From assembly GCF_009796785.1 (NCBI RefSeq), contig NZ_CP047026.1:1262001-1326000 (forward strand): a stretch of 64,000 bases of DNA. The letters are read 5' to 3'. The notes under the pieces are model-generated. The model had not been told where the DNA came from, made no database searches, and saw only the letters and a program-made list of their open reading frames with translations. How positions within the stretch are numbered: position 1 is the first letter of the stretch; each line of letters starts with the position of its first letter. Of the stretch, positions 44,272-53,636 are shown piece after piece. This stretch comes from Polaribacter sp. L3A8. Lineage in GTDB: Bacteria > Bacteroidota > Bacteroidia > Flavobacteriales > Flavobacteriaceae. Both the position numbers and the translations under genes were made by a program.

Positions 44272-45246
44272 CTATTTTAATGCCGATTCTATAGCGTTAT
44301 CAAATAATTCTTCTAATGATATTCCTGCTGCTTGTGCTTGTTGTGGTAAAATACTATTTTCTGTTAAACCTGGTACCGTATTCATTTCTAAGAAATGTGG
44401 TTCTCCTTTTACTAAAATATACTCTGAACGCGAAAAACCAGACATGTTTAAAATTGCATATACTTTTTTAGCAATTTCTTCTACTTTTATCTTTGTACTT
44501 TCTGATATTCTTGCAGGAGTTATCTCTTGCGATTTCCCTTCATACTTTGCTTCGTAATCAAAGAAATCATTTTCTGTAACTATTTCTGTAATTGGTAGCA
44601 CTTTAATTGCTCCTTTATATTGAATAACACCCACAGAAACTTCTGGTCCGTCTAAAAAAGATTCAATTAAAATTTCTGAATCTTCTTGATACGCTTTTTC
44701 TAAAGCAGGCAACATTTCTGCTTTTGTATGCGCTTTAGAAATACCGTAACTAGAACCTGCATTATTGGGTTTTACAAAACAAGGCAAACCAACTTTACTA
44801 ATAATAGCATCTACATCTACAACATCTCCTTTATTTAAATACACAGATACAGCTGTTTTAACGCCATATTCTTTTACCACACTTAACGTATCTCTTTTAT
44901 TAAAAGTTAAGGCCATTTGGTAAAAAGGTGCCGAAGTATGTTTTAAATTAATCAACTTAAAATAGGCTAATAAAGTTCCGTTTTCTCCGGGCGCACCATG
45001 AATTGCATTAAAAACACAATCGAAAGTTATTTTTTGATCACCTAACATAAAAGTAAAATCGTCTTTATTAATAGGATACTCATTATTCGCGGCATCTAAA
45101 GCAACCCATTTCTCTTTTAAAATATGGACTCTATAAGGGCTGTACTTCTCTTTGTTTAAATGGTTGTACACTACATTTCCGCTGGTAAGCGAAATATTAA
45201 CTTCGGATGAATAACCACCCATAACAATGGCAATGTTCTTTTTCAT
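44272..45246 (-). CDS. ddl: D-alanine--D-alanine ligase
   Basis: A 324-residue ATP-grasp enzyme that makes the D-Ala-D-Ala dipeptide for peptidoglycan. Family marks are VMGGYSSEVNISLTSG, FNAIHGAPGENG, CFVKPNNAGSSYGISK and FLEMNTVPGLTENSILPQ. A promoter with both halves lies just upstream. The gene has a divergent neighbour (PASTA protein) and is followed by the minisatellite with no obvious terminator. Confidence 0.96.
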   Translation of the reverse strand: MKKNIAIVMGGYSSEVNISLTSGNVVYNHLNKEKYSPYRVHILKEKWVALDAANNEYPINKDDFTFMLGDQKITFDCVFNAIHGAPGENGTLLAYFKLINLKHTSAPFYQMALTFNKRDTLSVVKEYGVKTAVSVYLNKGDVVDVDAIISKVGLPCFVKPNNAGSSYGISKAHTKAEMLPALEKAYQEDSEILIESFLDGPEVSVGVIQYKGAIKVLPITEIVTENDFFDYEAKYEGKSQEITPARISESTKIKVEEIAKKVYAILNMSGFSRSEYILVKGEPHFLEMNTVPGLTENSILPQQAQAAGISLEELFDNAIESALK

Positions 45247-45265
45247 GGATTATAAAATAATAAAA

Positions 45266-45297
45266 CAAATTTATCAAAATAATTATAGAAATAGCAA
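45266..45297 (-). promoter_or_regulatory. Promoter of ddl
   Basis: On the minus strand TTG (45295-45297), 21 bases of spacer, then TAAATTTG (45266-45273), 19 bases before the ddl ATG. This is a complete Bacteroidota promoter. Confidence 0.7.
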
Positions 45298-45310
45298 CGT
45301 TTAGTTTTTA

Positions 45311-45318
45311 TATCTTTG
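45311..45318 (+). promoter_or_regulatory. -7 box of the PASTA gene
   Basis: TATCTTTG exact, 20 bases before ATG 45339. It overlaps the in-frame GTG at 45318, which argues against that GTG as a start. Confidence 0.65.
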
Positions 45319-45338
45319 TGCGTTCTAAAAATCAAAAA

Positions 45339-45896
45339 ATGAGTGTTTTTCAATTTCTTAAAAGTAAATCTTTCTTTATACAAGTTGCTATTGCAATTGT
45401 AGGTTTGTTAGTCTTTATTTTTGCTTTAAAATATTGGTTAGGGTATTCTACCAATCACGATCAAAAAATTCAGGTTCCTAATTTACATAAAATGTCTTTA
45501 GAGAATGTAGAGCAAAAATTAAAAGAACTTAATTTAGACTTTATTGTTATAGACAGTGCAAGTTACAACCCAGACTATCCGAAAAAATCTGTAATTGAAC
45601 AATCGCCAGAATCTGGAGATTTTGTAAAAGAAAAACGTAAAATTTATTTAACCTTAAATCCATCTAAATATAGAGATGTTACCATACCAGATTTAAACGG
45701 AAGAACTAAAAGACAAGCAACTTCTCATTTAAGATCTATCGGTTTTAATATTGGTACCAACCCTGTTTCTGTTAGAGATATAGGTAAAGATGTTGTACGT
45801 GGATTGCGTTACAAAGGGAAAATTTTAAATCAAGGAGATAAATTGCCACTAAATTCTATTGTAGATTTAGTTTTAGGTGATGGAGAAGGGAATTAA
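45339..45896 (+). CDS. PASTA domain membrane protein
   Basis: A 185-residue protein with one N-terminal membrane anchor (FFIQVAIAIVGLLVFIFAL) and two to three PASTA repeats in the periplasm: KIQVPNLHKMSLENVEQKL, SVIEQSPESGDFV and VTIPDLNGRTKRQATSHL. PASTA domains bind peptidoglycan or beta-lactam-like ligands; here no kinase domain is attached. It is divergent from ddl, which fits a cell-wall role. RluD-like synthase follows, and the order ddl/PASTA/rluD is common in Flavobacteriia from memory. ATG 45339 is chosen because the upstream GTG overlaps the -7 box. Confidence 0.88.
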   Translation: MSVFQFLKSKSFFIQVAIAIVGLLVFIFALKYWLGYSTNHDQKIQVPNLHKMSLENVEQKLKELNLDFIVIDSASYNPDYPKKSVIEQSPESGDFVKEKRKIYLTLNPSKYRDVTIPDLNGRTKRQATSHLRSIGFNIGTNPVSVRDIGKDVVRGLRYKGKILNQGDKLPLNSIVDLVLGDGEGN

Positions 45897-45898
45897 AT

Positions 45899-45934
45899 CA
45901 GTATTCAGTATTCAGTATTCAGTATTCAGTATTC
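45899..45934. repeat. 7-bp tandem repeat (CAGTATT x5)
   Basis: Five exact copies of CAGTATT follow 2 bases after the PASTA gene stop. It is a microsatellite likely to vary by slippage and lies in the spacer before the RluD-like gene. Confidence 0.95.
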
Positions 45935-45999
45935 AAAAATTAAACAGTTGAAGTTTGATTATCTTAACAGAGGTCACTTTAAAACTTAAAAAATAAACT

Positions 46000-47040
46000 T
46001 TGCAAGAAAATCAACCTCAAGATCAAGAAAACGACGATTTATACGAACATCACAGATTTACAGCTAGTGAAGGTCAAGAACCTTTAAGAGTAGATAAATT
46101 TTTAATGAACTTTGTAGAAAACGCAACCAGAAATAAAATTCAGCAAGCTGCAAAAGCAGGTAATATTTTGGTGAATGAAATGGTTGTAAAATCGAATCAT
46201 AAAGTAAAGCCAAACGATGTTGTTAGAGTTGTTTTAGCATATCCACCAGCAGAAAACTTATTAGTTGCAGAAGATATTCCTTTAGATATTGTTTATGAAG
46301 ATGATACTGTAATTGTAGTAAATAAACCAGCAGGAATGGTGGTGCACCCAGGACACGGAAATTATTCTGGAACGTTGGTAAATGGCTTAATTCATCATAT
46401 AGAAAACTTACCAACCAACTCTAACGAAAGACCAGGTTTGGTGCATAGAATTGACAAAGACACCAGTGGATTATTAGTAGTTGCAAAAACAGAATTTGCT
46501 ATGGCTAATTTATCGAAACAGTTTTTTGATAGAACTACAGAGCGTTTATACTATGCCTTAGTTTGGGGAAATATGGAAGACGATGAAGGTAGAATTGAAG
46601 GTAATATTGGGCGTAGTTTAAAAAATCGTTTGCAAATGGCTGTTTTTCCTGATGGAGATTTTGGTAAACACGCGGTTACACATTATAAAGTTTTAGAAAG
46701 GTTAACTTATGTAACTTTAGTACAATGTAAATTAGAAACAGGTAGAACACACCAAATTAGAGCGCATTTTAAACATATTGGTCATACTCTTTTTAATGAC
46801 GAGCGTTATGGTGGAGATGATATTTTAAAAGGTACAACGTTTACCAAATACAAGCAATTTGTAAACAACTGTTTTAAAGTATTACCAAGACAAGCGCTAC
46901 ATGCTAAAACATTAGGATTTACGCACCCAAAAACGGGAGAATTTATGCGATTTAATTCTGAAGTTCCTCAAGATATTACGGAGTGTTTAGAAAAATGGAG
47001 AACATATTCTGAGAATTCCAAAGATGTAGAATTAGACTAG
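46000..47040 (+). CDS. RluA-family pseudouridine synthase (RluD-like), TTG start
   Basis: A 346-residue rRNA pseudouridine synthase. An S4 RNA-binding domain (LRVDKFLMNFVENATRNKIQ) comes first, and the catalytic motif is LVHRIDKDTSGLLVVAK with the essential Asp. Later marks are GRTHQIRAHFKHIGHTLFND. A stop at 45994-45996 blocks extension upstream, and the first internal ATG would cut the S4 domain, so TTG at 46000 is the best start. RluD itself modifies helix 69 of 23S rRNA; this family member is likely the same but not proven. Confidence 0.9.
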   Translation: MQENQPQDQENDDLYEHHRFTASEGQEPLRVDKFLMNFVENATRNKIQQAAKAGNILVNEMVVKSNHKVKPNDVVRVVLAYPPAENLLVAEDIPLDIVYEDDTVIVVNKPAGMVVHPGHGNYSGTLVNGLIHHIENLPTNSNERPGLVHRIDKDTSGLLVVAKTEFAMANLSKQFFDRTTERLYYALVWGNMEDDEGRIEGNIGRSLKNRLQMAVFPDGDFGKHAVTHYKVLERLTYVTLVQCKLETGRTHQIRAHFKHIGHTLFNDERYGGDDILKGTTFTKYKQFVNNCFKVLPRQALHAKTLGFTHPKTGEFMRFNSEVPQDITECLEKWRTYSENSKDVELD

Positions 47041-47065
47041 AGTATTTTACTTTCTTATATAAAAT

Positions 47066-47106
47066 AAAACAGCGATTTGTATTTAAATACAAGTCGCTGT
47101 TTTTTA
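47066..47106. terminator. Bidirectional terminator between RluD-like and DUF2652 genes
   Basis: AAAACAGCGATTTGTATTT (47066-47084) pairs with AAATACAAGTCGCTGTTTT (47085-47103) with one G-T pair. T and A runs flank it between convergent genes. Confidence 0.88.
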
Positions 47107-47134
47107 TTTGGTACTTATTTAATTTTACAACTTA

Positions 47135-48220
47135 TTATATAGCACTCTTAGATTTTAAGAATTCATATAATTTATCAATTCCTTTTGCAACATCTTTTTT
47201 TAGCACCTTTTTTACAACTAAGAAAATAGCTAACTTTTTAATAGGAGATTTTGCTTCTAAATACGTTTCTAAAACTAATTTACATTTTCCAGAACCTAAT
47301 GGAGTTATCACATAAAACTGATACAATTTATCTACAGGAATTGGACTCTCCGTCATTTCTCCGTAAACCAATTGCCCTGATTTTGCTTCTTTTGTAACCA
47401 CCACAAAATCTAAATGCTTTTGATTTACAACACAAACATGTTCTGACCCTAACCTTGTAACCTCATTTACATGATACTTAATTTCATTAACATCCTCTTT
47501 CCACGCTCTTCTATATGTGTAATTAGTTAATGCCTCTAACAATTCTACTGCAGCAACAGGAAATTCTTTTTCTATAATAAAACTCGGTGGTTTGTTAAAA
47601 ACAACTTTACTCGGAGTAAGAAATGATTTTAATTTTAAATGACTGTTATCTATTACAGAAAACAAATAGTCTAATTGGTTGCCATCATAACGATCATTTC
47701 CTTTTTTAAAATTATATAATTTTGATTGATAATTGCCAGACAAACCAATCGTATCAGTTAACTCTTTACTAAACAACACATAATTGTCGCTATCAACAGA
47801 ATTTTTCATGAGTCGATGCGCTTCAATAACTTGTTTCCCAAAAGGTTTTCTATTATTCTGAACAGTTAAAAATTGTAACTCCCCACAATGTGCAATAATT
47901 TTCAACTGCAATTTAGGAGCCGTAGAACAGGCATTACACGGACAAATTCTGTTTTTTTCTAACAGTTTTAAATGACTGTAAAATGCCGTAAAGATATGTT
48001 CTGATAAAGCCAACAACTTTTCTAAAGAAGGAATCTCATTTTCTTTATAGAAAAACAAAGCATCTCCTTCTATTTCTGCTAATTGCAACTCTTCTGTATT
48101 TGCTGCGATTAAAACTTCTAATAATTCTGAAATTACATGCTGACTGTGTTCTACTTCTGTAGTTTGAACAAATTCTGTGAATCCAGAAATATCTGGTAAA
48201 AAAAGTAAAGATTTGCCCAT
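47135..48220 (-). CDS. DUF2652 protein: cyclase-like domain plus SRPBCC-like domain
   Basis: A 361-residue protein. The N-terminus (LLFLPDISGFTEFVQTTE and AEIEGDALFFYK) has the fold pattern of class III nucleotide cyclases, keeping the first metal-binding Asp in PDISGF and another in EGDA. The CxCxxC-like cluster ICPCNACST is in the middle. The C-terminal ~150 residues look like an SRPBCC lipid-binding fold. DUF2652 has no proven activity, so cyclase function is only inference. It stands alone. Confidence 0.82.
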   Translation of the reverse strand: MGKSLLFLPDISGFTEFVQTTEVEHSQHVISELLEVLIAANTEELQLAEIEGDALFFYKENEIPSLEKLLALSEHIFTAFYSHLKLLEKNRICPCNACSTAPKLQLKIIAHCGELQFLTVQNNRKPFGKQVIEAHRLMKNSVDSDNYVLFSKELTDTIGLSGNYQSKLYNFKKGNDRYDGNQLDYLFSVIDNSHLKLKSFLTPSKVVFNKPPSFIIEKEFPVAAVELLEALTNYTYRRAWKEDVNEIKYHVNEVTRLGSEHVCVVNQKHLDFVVVTKEAKSGQLVYGEMTESPIPVDKLYQFYVITPLGSGKCKLVLETYLEAKSPIKKLAIFLVVKKVLKKDVAKGIDKLYEFLKSKSAI

Positions 48221-48311
48221 GCCCTATTTGTCGATTTTAAAACTTAAAACTAACTAAAAATTAGATACAAACAATTATTATTTAAGTATTCGTTCTTCCT
48301 TTTCTAAATTG

Positions 48312-48354
48312 TAAAAAAATAACCTCGAAGATTCTCCTCGAGGTTATTTTTTTA
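48312..48354 (-). terminator. Terminator of the glucosaminidase gene
   Basis: A perfect 17-bp inverted repeat (48312-48328 and 48338-48354) with core AACCTCGA/TCGAGGTT and a 9-base loop. It lies just past the stop on the minus strand. Confidence 0.85.
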
Positions 48355-48366
48355 TAAAAACATTTC

Positions 48367-49215
48367 TTATTTTATCTGTAAATGCTGTCCTATAGAAATT
48401 ACATTATCTTTTAAAGTATTCACTTCTTTAATGGCAGCAACCGTTGTGTTAAATTTTCTAGCAATAGAATACAGTGTATCTCCTTTTTGCACTTCGTAAT
48501 ACTTAACAACAGTATTGTTTGGGTTTGCAGCTGCTTTTAAAACTGCTTCCGTTTTAGGATCTACTTTAAAGTCTTTCTTTTTTACATTATCAAACTCATG
48601 TAACTTATAATCTTCAATAATTTTAATCAGTTTATCTGGGTATTTCTTATCCGTTGCATACCCTGCTTTTTTTAAACCTCTTGCCCATCTTTTATAGTCA
48701 TTAGACCTATAATCAAACAAAAAAGCATATCGTTTTCTTTGGGTTAAAAATGCCGAATGATCATCGTAAGAAGTTTCTACATATTGGTATTTTCTAAAAC
48801 ACTCTCCTTTTTCATCATCATCATGATATACACGTTCTCCTTGCCATTGTGTATGACATTTAATTCCAAAATGATTGTTAGATTTTAAGGCTAATTCACT
48901 TCTACCTCTACCAGATTCTAAAATTCCTTGTGCTAAAGTAATACTAGCAGGTATTTTATTTTCATGCATTTCTTTCACAGAAATAGGTGCATATTTTCTA
49001 ATATAATCTAAAGTCTGTTTGTTTAAATTTGAGTTTTTCTTTATTAATTTTTTGGTAAGTTCTTTTTCATTTACAGAGGGTAATTTTACTGGTTTTGGCT
49101 CATTTAAAACAACGCCAGCACTTTTACTACCTTTACTCCGACTCGCTTTTTTACTAGAACCACAACTTGCAAACACCAATAAACTAACACAAAATACTAA
49201 AACTCTTAACTTCAT
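48367..49215 (-). CDS. Glucosaminidase-LysM peptidoglycan hydrolase lipoprotein
   Basis: A 282-residue exported enzyme. The signal ends VFASC (Cys at 18). The glucosaminidase domain contains ASITLAQGILESGRGRSELA with the catalytic Glu and NNHFGIKCH, and a C-terminal LysM motif (YEVQKGDTLYSIARKFNTTV) binds peptidoglycan. It probably cuts the glycan strand in cell-wall remodelling. Its ATG overlaps the ACC-deaminase-like gene stop by 4 bases (49212-49215). Confidence 0.93.
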   Translation of the reverse strand: MKLRVLVFCVSLLVFASCGSSKKASRSKGSKSAGVVLNEPKPVKLPSVNEKELTKKLIKKNSNLNKQTLDYIRKYAPISVKEMHENKIPASITLAQGILESGRGRSELALKSNNHFGIKCHTQWQGERVYHDDDEKGECFRKYQYVETSYDDHSAFLTQRKRYAFLFDYRSNDYKRWARGLKKAGYATDKKYPDKLIKIIEDYKLHEFDNVKKKDFKVDPKTEAVLKAAANPNNTVVKYYEVQKGDTLYSIARKFNTTVAAIKEVNTLKDNVISIGQHLQIK

Positions 49216-50171
49216 ACACTTTTAATTATCTGCTCATTTTTATTTTCTAAAACCTGATTAAAACCTGCTATTCCCTGAATACCTCCGGTATGAATTGCTA
49301 AGATTTTAGTTCCTTCAGAAAAAGTATCTTTTTTAATTAAATCTAGAATACCAAACATCATTTTTCCGGTATAAATAGGATCTAACAAAATACCCGTTTT
49401 CTCTGTAAAATCGTTGATAAAAGTAATTAATTCTTCTGTATGTTTTGCATAACCACCAAAATGATACCCTTTTTGTAATTTCCAATTATCATTTTTAATG
49501 GTATATTTTTTAATTTCTTCGGATAAAAAATTTCCTTTTAAAGCAGGGAAACCTAATACTTTCTGACGTCTTTTTAACGATTTTATCAATCCAGCCAATG
49601 TTCCTCCTGTTCCTACAGCAGCACAAACATAATCGAATGTACCATCTTCTTTTGTTAAAATTTCTTCACAACCGTTTACGGCTAAAAAATTGGTACCTCC
49701 TTCCGGAATTAAATAAAAATCGCCCCATTTGTTTTTCATTTTTTCAATGAAACCAAAAGACGTTTTTTGTCGGTATAATTCTCTAGACACAAAGTGAAAT
49801 TTCATTCCATGCTCGTGTGCTTCTCTTAATGTAGGGTTTTCTTCTAAAGTCTGTGTAAGATTTTTACCCAACTCTTCGCCTCTAATAATTCCAAAAGTTT
49901 TTAAACCTTCTAATTTACCAGCAACTGCAGTTGCCAAAATGTGATTAGAATACGCACCACCAAATGTAAGTATTGCTTTCTTTTTAAGCTTTTTAGCTTC
50001 TTCTAAATTGTATTTTAATTTTCTAAATTTATTACCCGAAACAAAAGGGTGTATTAAATCTTCTCTTTTTATAAAGAGTTCTATCTTTTTTTCTTCTAAG
50101 ATTGGGAGAAAAACTTGTTGGTTTTGAGCGATAAAATCACTCTCGAAAAAAGTATTGTTTGTGTTACTCAA
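49212..50171 (-). CDS. ACC deaminase/D-cysteine desulfhydrase family PLP enzyme
   Basis: A 319-residue PLP-dependent enzyme. The Schiff-base lysine is in SGNKFRKLKYNL, the ring-stacking and phosphate segments are FGGAYSNHI and AVGTGGTLAG. Members either open 1-aminocyclopropane-1-carboxylate or release H2S from D-cysteine; the second is more usual in such genomes. It is transcribed first with the glucosaminidase gene by overlap, and has a complete promoter upstream. Confidence 0.88.
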   Translation of the reverse strand: MSNTNNTFFESDFIAQNQQVFLPILEEKKIELFIKREDLIHPFVSGNKFRKLKYNLEEAKKLKKKAILTFGGAYSNHILATAVAGKLEGLKTFGIIRGEELGKNLTQTLEENPTLREAHEHGMKFHFVSRELYRQKTSFGFIEKMKNKWGDFYLIPEGGTNFLAVNGCEEILTKEDGTFDYVCAAVGTGGTLAGLIKSLKRRQKVLGFPALKGNFLSEEIKKYTIKNDNWKLQKGYHFGGYAKHTEELITFINDFTEKTGILLDPIYTGKMMFGILDLIKKDTFSEGTKILAIHTGGIQGIAGFNQVLENKNEQIIKSV

Positions 50172-50190
50172 TGTTAAGAATTTGTTAGCA

Positions 50191-50223
50191 CAAAAATAAC
50201 AGATATTATTTTGTTACCTACAA
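50191..50223 (-). promoter_or_regulatory. Promoter of the ACC deaminase-like/glucosaminidase operon
   Basis: On the minus strand TTG (50221-50223), a 22-base spacer, then TATTTTTG (50191-50198), 20 bases before the ATG. Confidence 0.7.
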
Positions 50224-50927
50224 AATATTTACTTTTTAAAGTTAAAATTACAACTTAAGGCTCTTTTCTCAAAAAAAACACTTAAAACACCTAAAAACAA
50301 CAAATTAAAACACAATAACTATTAAAAACCTCCAATGAATTTGCCAAGTAATCACGTAGAAATCTCTAAATACTACCAAAAACAAAGAAATAACGAACTT
50401 GATTTTAAGATTCGTCTTCTTACCGTTTTCAATCCACTCACTTTTAAAGACACAAATAAGTTTATTTTCTTCTAATTAAATTGGTCTTTCTTTACAGTAC
50501 ATTAATACCATGCAAAAAATAAATTTACACCCCAAATTGAAATTGCTACAGGCACAATCTAACTTACAAATGATAAAGATTTTAAAGTTTTGAAATAAAC
50601 ACTTTGAAGACTATCTTTTTTCTTTTCTAAAACCATCAACACGAGTGTTTTGACCCCTATAAAACATTTTTTAATTAGAAGGTTTCAAAAACAAATACGG
50701 TCCTTAAAAACAAAAAAACACGAAAAAATTATATCAAAATAAGGTAAAATAAAATATTATTTAAAAAACCACACCCACCATAAGCTACTACTATAAAGAA
50801 ACTTAACTTAAAACATGCAATTCTAAAACTTTTTAAAAAAAACACAATTTATTTTTCAACTTATGTAATTACAATCAAAAAAAAGTATAATTTTACTTAA
50901 AATATATATCGCGATTATGCTTCTTAA
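50224..50927. other. Long AT-rich intergenic region before the ATP-grasp operon
   Basis: About 700 bases with no recognisable gene. A 46-codon ORF (50335-50475) and a 27-codon ORF near 50512 are present but show no promoter or family likeness. No hairpin with a T run and no clear TAnnTTTG box is seen near the operon start. Unusually long for this dense genome, it may hold regulatory sequence for the peptide-ligase operon or the remains of a lost gene. Confidence 0.5.
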
Positions 50928-52373
50928 ATGAACAAATACATTGTTGCCAATCAACCAGAAAAATGGCTTTTTTCGATTGATAATATTACCGTAATTTCCT
51001 CACAAGAATATCTTACCAATCCAAAATATTCTACTATAAAAAAAGCTAGAATATTTAATCTTTGTAAAAACTACAGTTACCAATCTAAAGGATACTATGT
51101 TTCTCTTTTAGCAGAAGCGAGAGGTCATTTAGCTATACCTACTGTAAAAAACATTGTAGATTTAAAAACGCTGAAACTCGTAAAAATAGTTTCAGAAGAG
51201 TTTGATGATGAAATTCAGCAAAGCTTAAAAAACATCAAATCTAGATCCTTTACTTTAAGTATTTATTTTGGTCAAAATGTTGCTCAGAAATACAAAGGAC
51301 TCAGTAGTTTGTTTTACAAACATTTTCAAGTTCCGTTTTTACGTGTTCATTTTAGTTTTAATAACAAATGGAACATCCAAAGTATTGAAGCTATTTCTGA
51401 ATCTGAAATACCAAACGAACATCTAGAGTGTGTATATGAATTTGCAAATCAATATTTTTCTAAAAAACGATATGATACACCAAAACTAACGACTTCAGAT
51501 TTTGATTTAGCCATCTTAGTAGATCCAAATGATCCTGCGCCACCAAGCAATGCCAAAGCGCTAAAAAAGTTTGTGGATATTGCTGAAAAAATGAACATCT
51601 ATGCCGAAATTATTGAACCAAAAGACCTTAGTAGATTGTCGTCTTTTGATGCTTTATTTATTCGCCAAAGTACAGAAGTAAATAACGAAGCGTACGCATT
51701 TGCACGTAAAGCACAACAAGGAGGAATTGCTATTATTGATTATCCGGATGCAATTTTAAAATGCTGCAATAAAGTATTTATGGCAGAAGCTTTAAACAAC
51801 GCCAATATAGCAACTCCAAAAACAATTATTGTACATAGAGATAATGTAGAGGCAGTTCTTGCCAAAGTTGGTTTACCATGTGTGCTTAAAGCACCCGATT
51901 CTACCTTTTCTTTTGGTGTAAAAAAAGCAAAAACAGAAAGCGAATATCATGTTTTAGTAAATGAAATGCTCAAAGAGTCTGATCTTATTATTGCGCAAGA
52001 ATTTTGCCCTTCTGATTACGATTGGAGAATTGGTATTATAGATGATAAACCCTTTTTTGCTTGTAAATACTACATGGCAAAAGGGCATTGGCAAATATAC
52101 AATTGGAATGCAAAAAAGAAAAAAGACCAAGATGGAGACGCAGATTGTTTACCGATAGAAAAAGTACCTAAAAAAGTTTTAGACATGGCTTTAAAATCGG
52201 CAAGAATTATGGGAAAAGGACTTTACGGAATAGACATTAAAGTTGTAAATAATAAACCAATGGTGATTGAAATTAACGACAACCCAAATGTAGATTTTGG
52301 TGTAGAAGATGCCTTTTATGGCGATTTAGTGTACACAGAAATTCTATTAGCATTAAAAAAACGTTTAGAATAA
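50928..52373 (+). CDS. RimK-like ATP-grasp ligase with RLAN N-terminal domain
   Basis: A 481-residue protein. Residues 1-~150 (ARIFNLCKNYSYQSKGYYVSLLAEARGH) match the RimK-like ATP-grasp N-terminal domain (RLAN). The C-terminal ATP-grasp domain has KVFMAEALNNANIATPKTI, GLPCVLKAPDSTFSFGVKK, DWRIGIIDDKPFFACKYYM and VIEINDNPNVDFG, with the Mg-binding E and N. These enzymes form amide bonds between an acid and an amine. It overlaps no gene, but the GCS2-like gene starts 1 base after its stop and the FGase follows, so the three act together. Substrate and product are unknown. Confidence 0.88.
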   Translation: MNKYIVANQPEKWLFSIDNITVISSQEYLTNPKYSTIKKARIFNLCKNYSYQSKGYYVSLLAEARGHLAIPTVKNIVDLKTLKLVKIVSEEFDDEIQQSLKNIKSRSFTLSIYFGQNVAQKYKGLSSLFYKHFQVPFLRVHFSFNNKWNIQSIEAISESEIPNEHLECVYEFANQYFSKKRYDTPKLTTSDFDLAILVDPNDPAPPSNAKALKKFVDIAEKMNIYAEIIEPKDLSRLSSFDALFIRQSTEVNNEAYAFARKAQQGGIAIIDYPDAILKCCNKVFMAEALNNANIATPKTIIVHRDNVEAVLAKVGLPCVLKAPDSTFSFGVKKAKTESEYHVLVNEMLKESDLIIAQEFCPSDYDWRIGIIDDKPFFACKYYMAKGHWQIYNWNAKKKKDQDGDADCLPIEKVPKKVLDMALKSARIMGKGLYGIDIKVVNNKPMVIEINDNPNVDFGVEDAFYGDLVYTEILLALKKRLE

Positions 52374-52374
52374 A

Positions 52375-53634
52375 ATGGGAACAAAATATAAATTGTTTGA
52401 GGTTTTTGGTATCGAGTTAGAATACATGCTCATTAATAACACCTCCTTTAAAGTTGCGCCAATTGTTGATGTATTATTGACCAAAAAAAATGGAGCGCTT
52501 ACTTCTGATATCGAAAACGGAACCATTGCTTCTGATATAGAAAACGGAACCATTGCTTGGAGCAACGAATTGGTTGCACATGTTGTGGAGTTAAAAACAA
52601 ACGGACCTACAGCAGATCTTACCAACTTATCGGAAGAATTTCATAAAAATATTTTAGAAATTAATGCTATTTTAAAACCGCTAAACACCAAATTATTACC
52701 AACGGCTTGCCATCCTTTAATGAATCCTTTGCAAGACACACAACTATGGAAACATAGTTATAGTGAGGTTTACGAGTTATACAATAGAATTTTTAACTGT
52801 AAAGGTCACGGTTGGTCTAATGTACAAAGCACACATATTAATTTACCTTTTTATGATGATGTTGAGTTTAAAAAACTACATGCTGCCATTCGTGTTATTT
52901 TACCATTAATTCCGGGTTTAAGCGCAAGTTCGCCTATTTTAGAAGGTAAATTTACTGGTTTTAAAGATACCCGACTAGAGTACTACAAAACCAACCAAAA
53001 AGAGATTCCGGAAATGACAGGAAGTATGATTCCTGAGCAAGTGTTTTCTAAATCGGATTATCATAAAACGATCTTTGATCCTATTAAGAAACAGATTAAA
53101 AAACACGATACCCATAATATTTTAGACCATCATTTTTTAAATTCTAGAGGTGCCATTGCTCGTTTTGATAGAAATGCCATCGAAATTAGATTGGTAGATA
53201 TACAAGAATGCCCAAAGGCAGATATTGCTATTTGTGTGTTCATTATTGAAGTTTTAAAACAATTCGTCAACGGAAAATTAGCGAGTTTAGAAATGCAAAA
53301 AAGCTGGAACGAGCAAGATTTATTCGATATTTTAAACCCAATTATTAAGGAAGGTGAAAATTATAAAATCAGTAATAAAAAATACTTAACTCTTTTTAAT
53401 CTTTCTGATGATTGCACTGTAAAAGAGGTTTGGAAATATCTTTTTGAATTGGTAAAAGAAGATATTTCTGAAAACTACCAAGAAGCTTTAACGATAATTT
53501 TTAAACACGGAACACTTGCAACAAGAATTGAAAATGCACTTGGTACTGATACTTCGGATAAAAATATTATAAACGTTTATACGCAATTAGCAAATTGCCT
53601 AGAAACCAACACGTCATTTACCCCAAGTAAATAG
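52375..53634 (+). CDS. Glutamate-cysteine ligase-like (GCS2) enzyme
   Basis: A 419-residue carboxylate-amine ligase. FGIELEYMLI is the family's first active-site motif, ARFDRNAIEIRLVDIQECP is a later one, and CHPLMNP lies between. Classical GCS2 enzymes join glutamate to cysteine; those in this operon type are predicted to use other substrates. A 27-base in-frame duplication (52502-52555) repeats the nine residues SDIENGTIA. The gene sits 1 base after the ATP-grasp gene and 2 bases before the amidohydrolase gene. Confidence 0.86.
   Translation: MGTKYKLFEVFGIELEYMLINNTSFKVAPIVDVLLTKKNGALTSDIENGTIASDIENGTIAWSNELVAHVVELKTNGPTADLTNLSEEFHKNILEINAILKPLNTKLLPTACHPLMNPLQDTQLWKHSYSEVYELYNRIFNCKGHGWSNVQSTHINLPFYDDVEFKKLHAAIRVILPLIPGLSASSPILEGKFTGFKDTRLEYYKTNQKEIPEMTGSMIPEQVFSKSDYHKTIFDPIKKQIKKHDTHNILDHHFLNSRGAIARFDRNAIEIRLVDIQECPKADIAICVFIIEVLKQFVNGKLASLEMQKSWNEQDLFDILNPIIKEGENYKISNKKYLTLFNLSDDCTVKEVWKYLFELVKEDISENYQEALTIIFKHGTLATRIENALGTDTSDKNIINVYTQLANCLETNTSFTPSK
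52502..52555 (+). repeat. In-frame 27-bp duplication in the GCS2-like gene
   Basis: 52502-52528 and 52529-52555 are identical except for one C to A change, which is silent (ATC to ATA, Ile). Together they encode SDIENGTIA twice. Confidence 0.95.
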
Positions 53635-53636
53635 AC

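Noticed and set aside
45318..45338. GTG at 45318 as the PASTA gene start
   Set aside because: It overlaps the TATCTTTG box, so it would be at or before the transcription start; ATG 45339 is preferred.
50335..50475. 46-codon ORF in the long spacer before the ATP-grasp operon
   Set aside because: No promoter, no family likeness and no coupling to a neighbour; chance ORFs of this size are expected in such sequence.
52365..52625. 86-codon minus-strand ORF over the GCS2-like gene start
   Set aside because: It is a shadow of the coding strand; its internal repeat only mirrors the 27-bp duplication.
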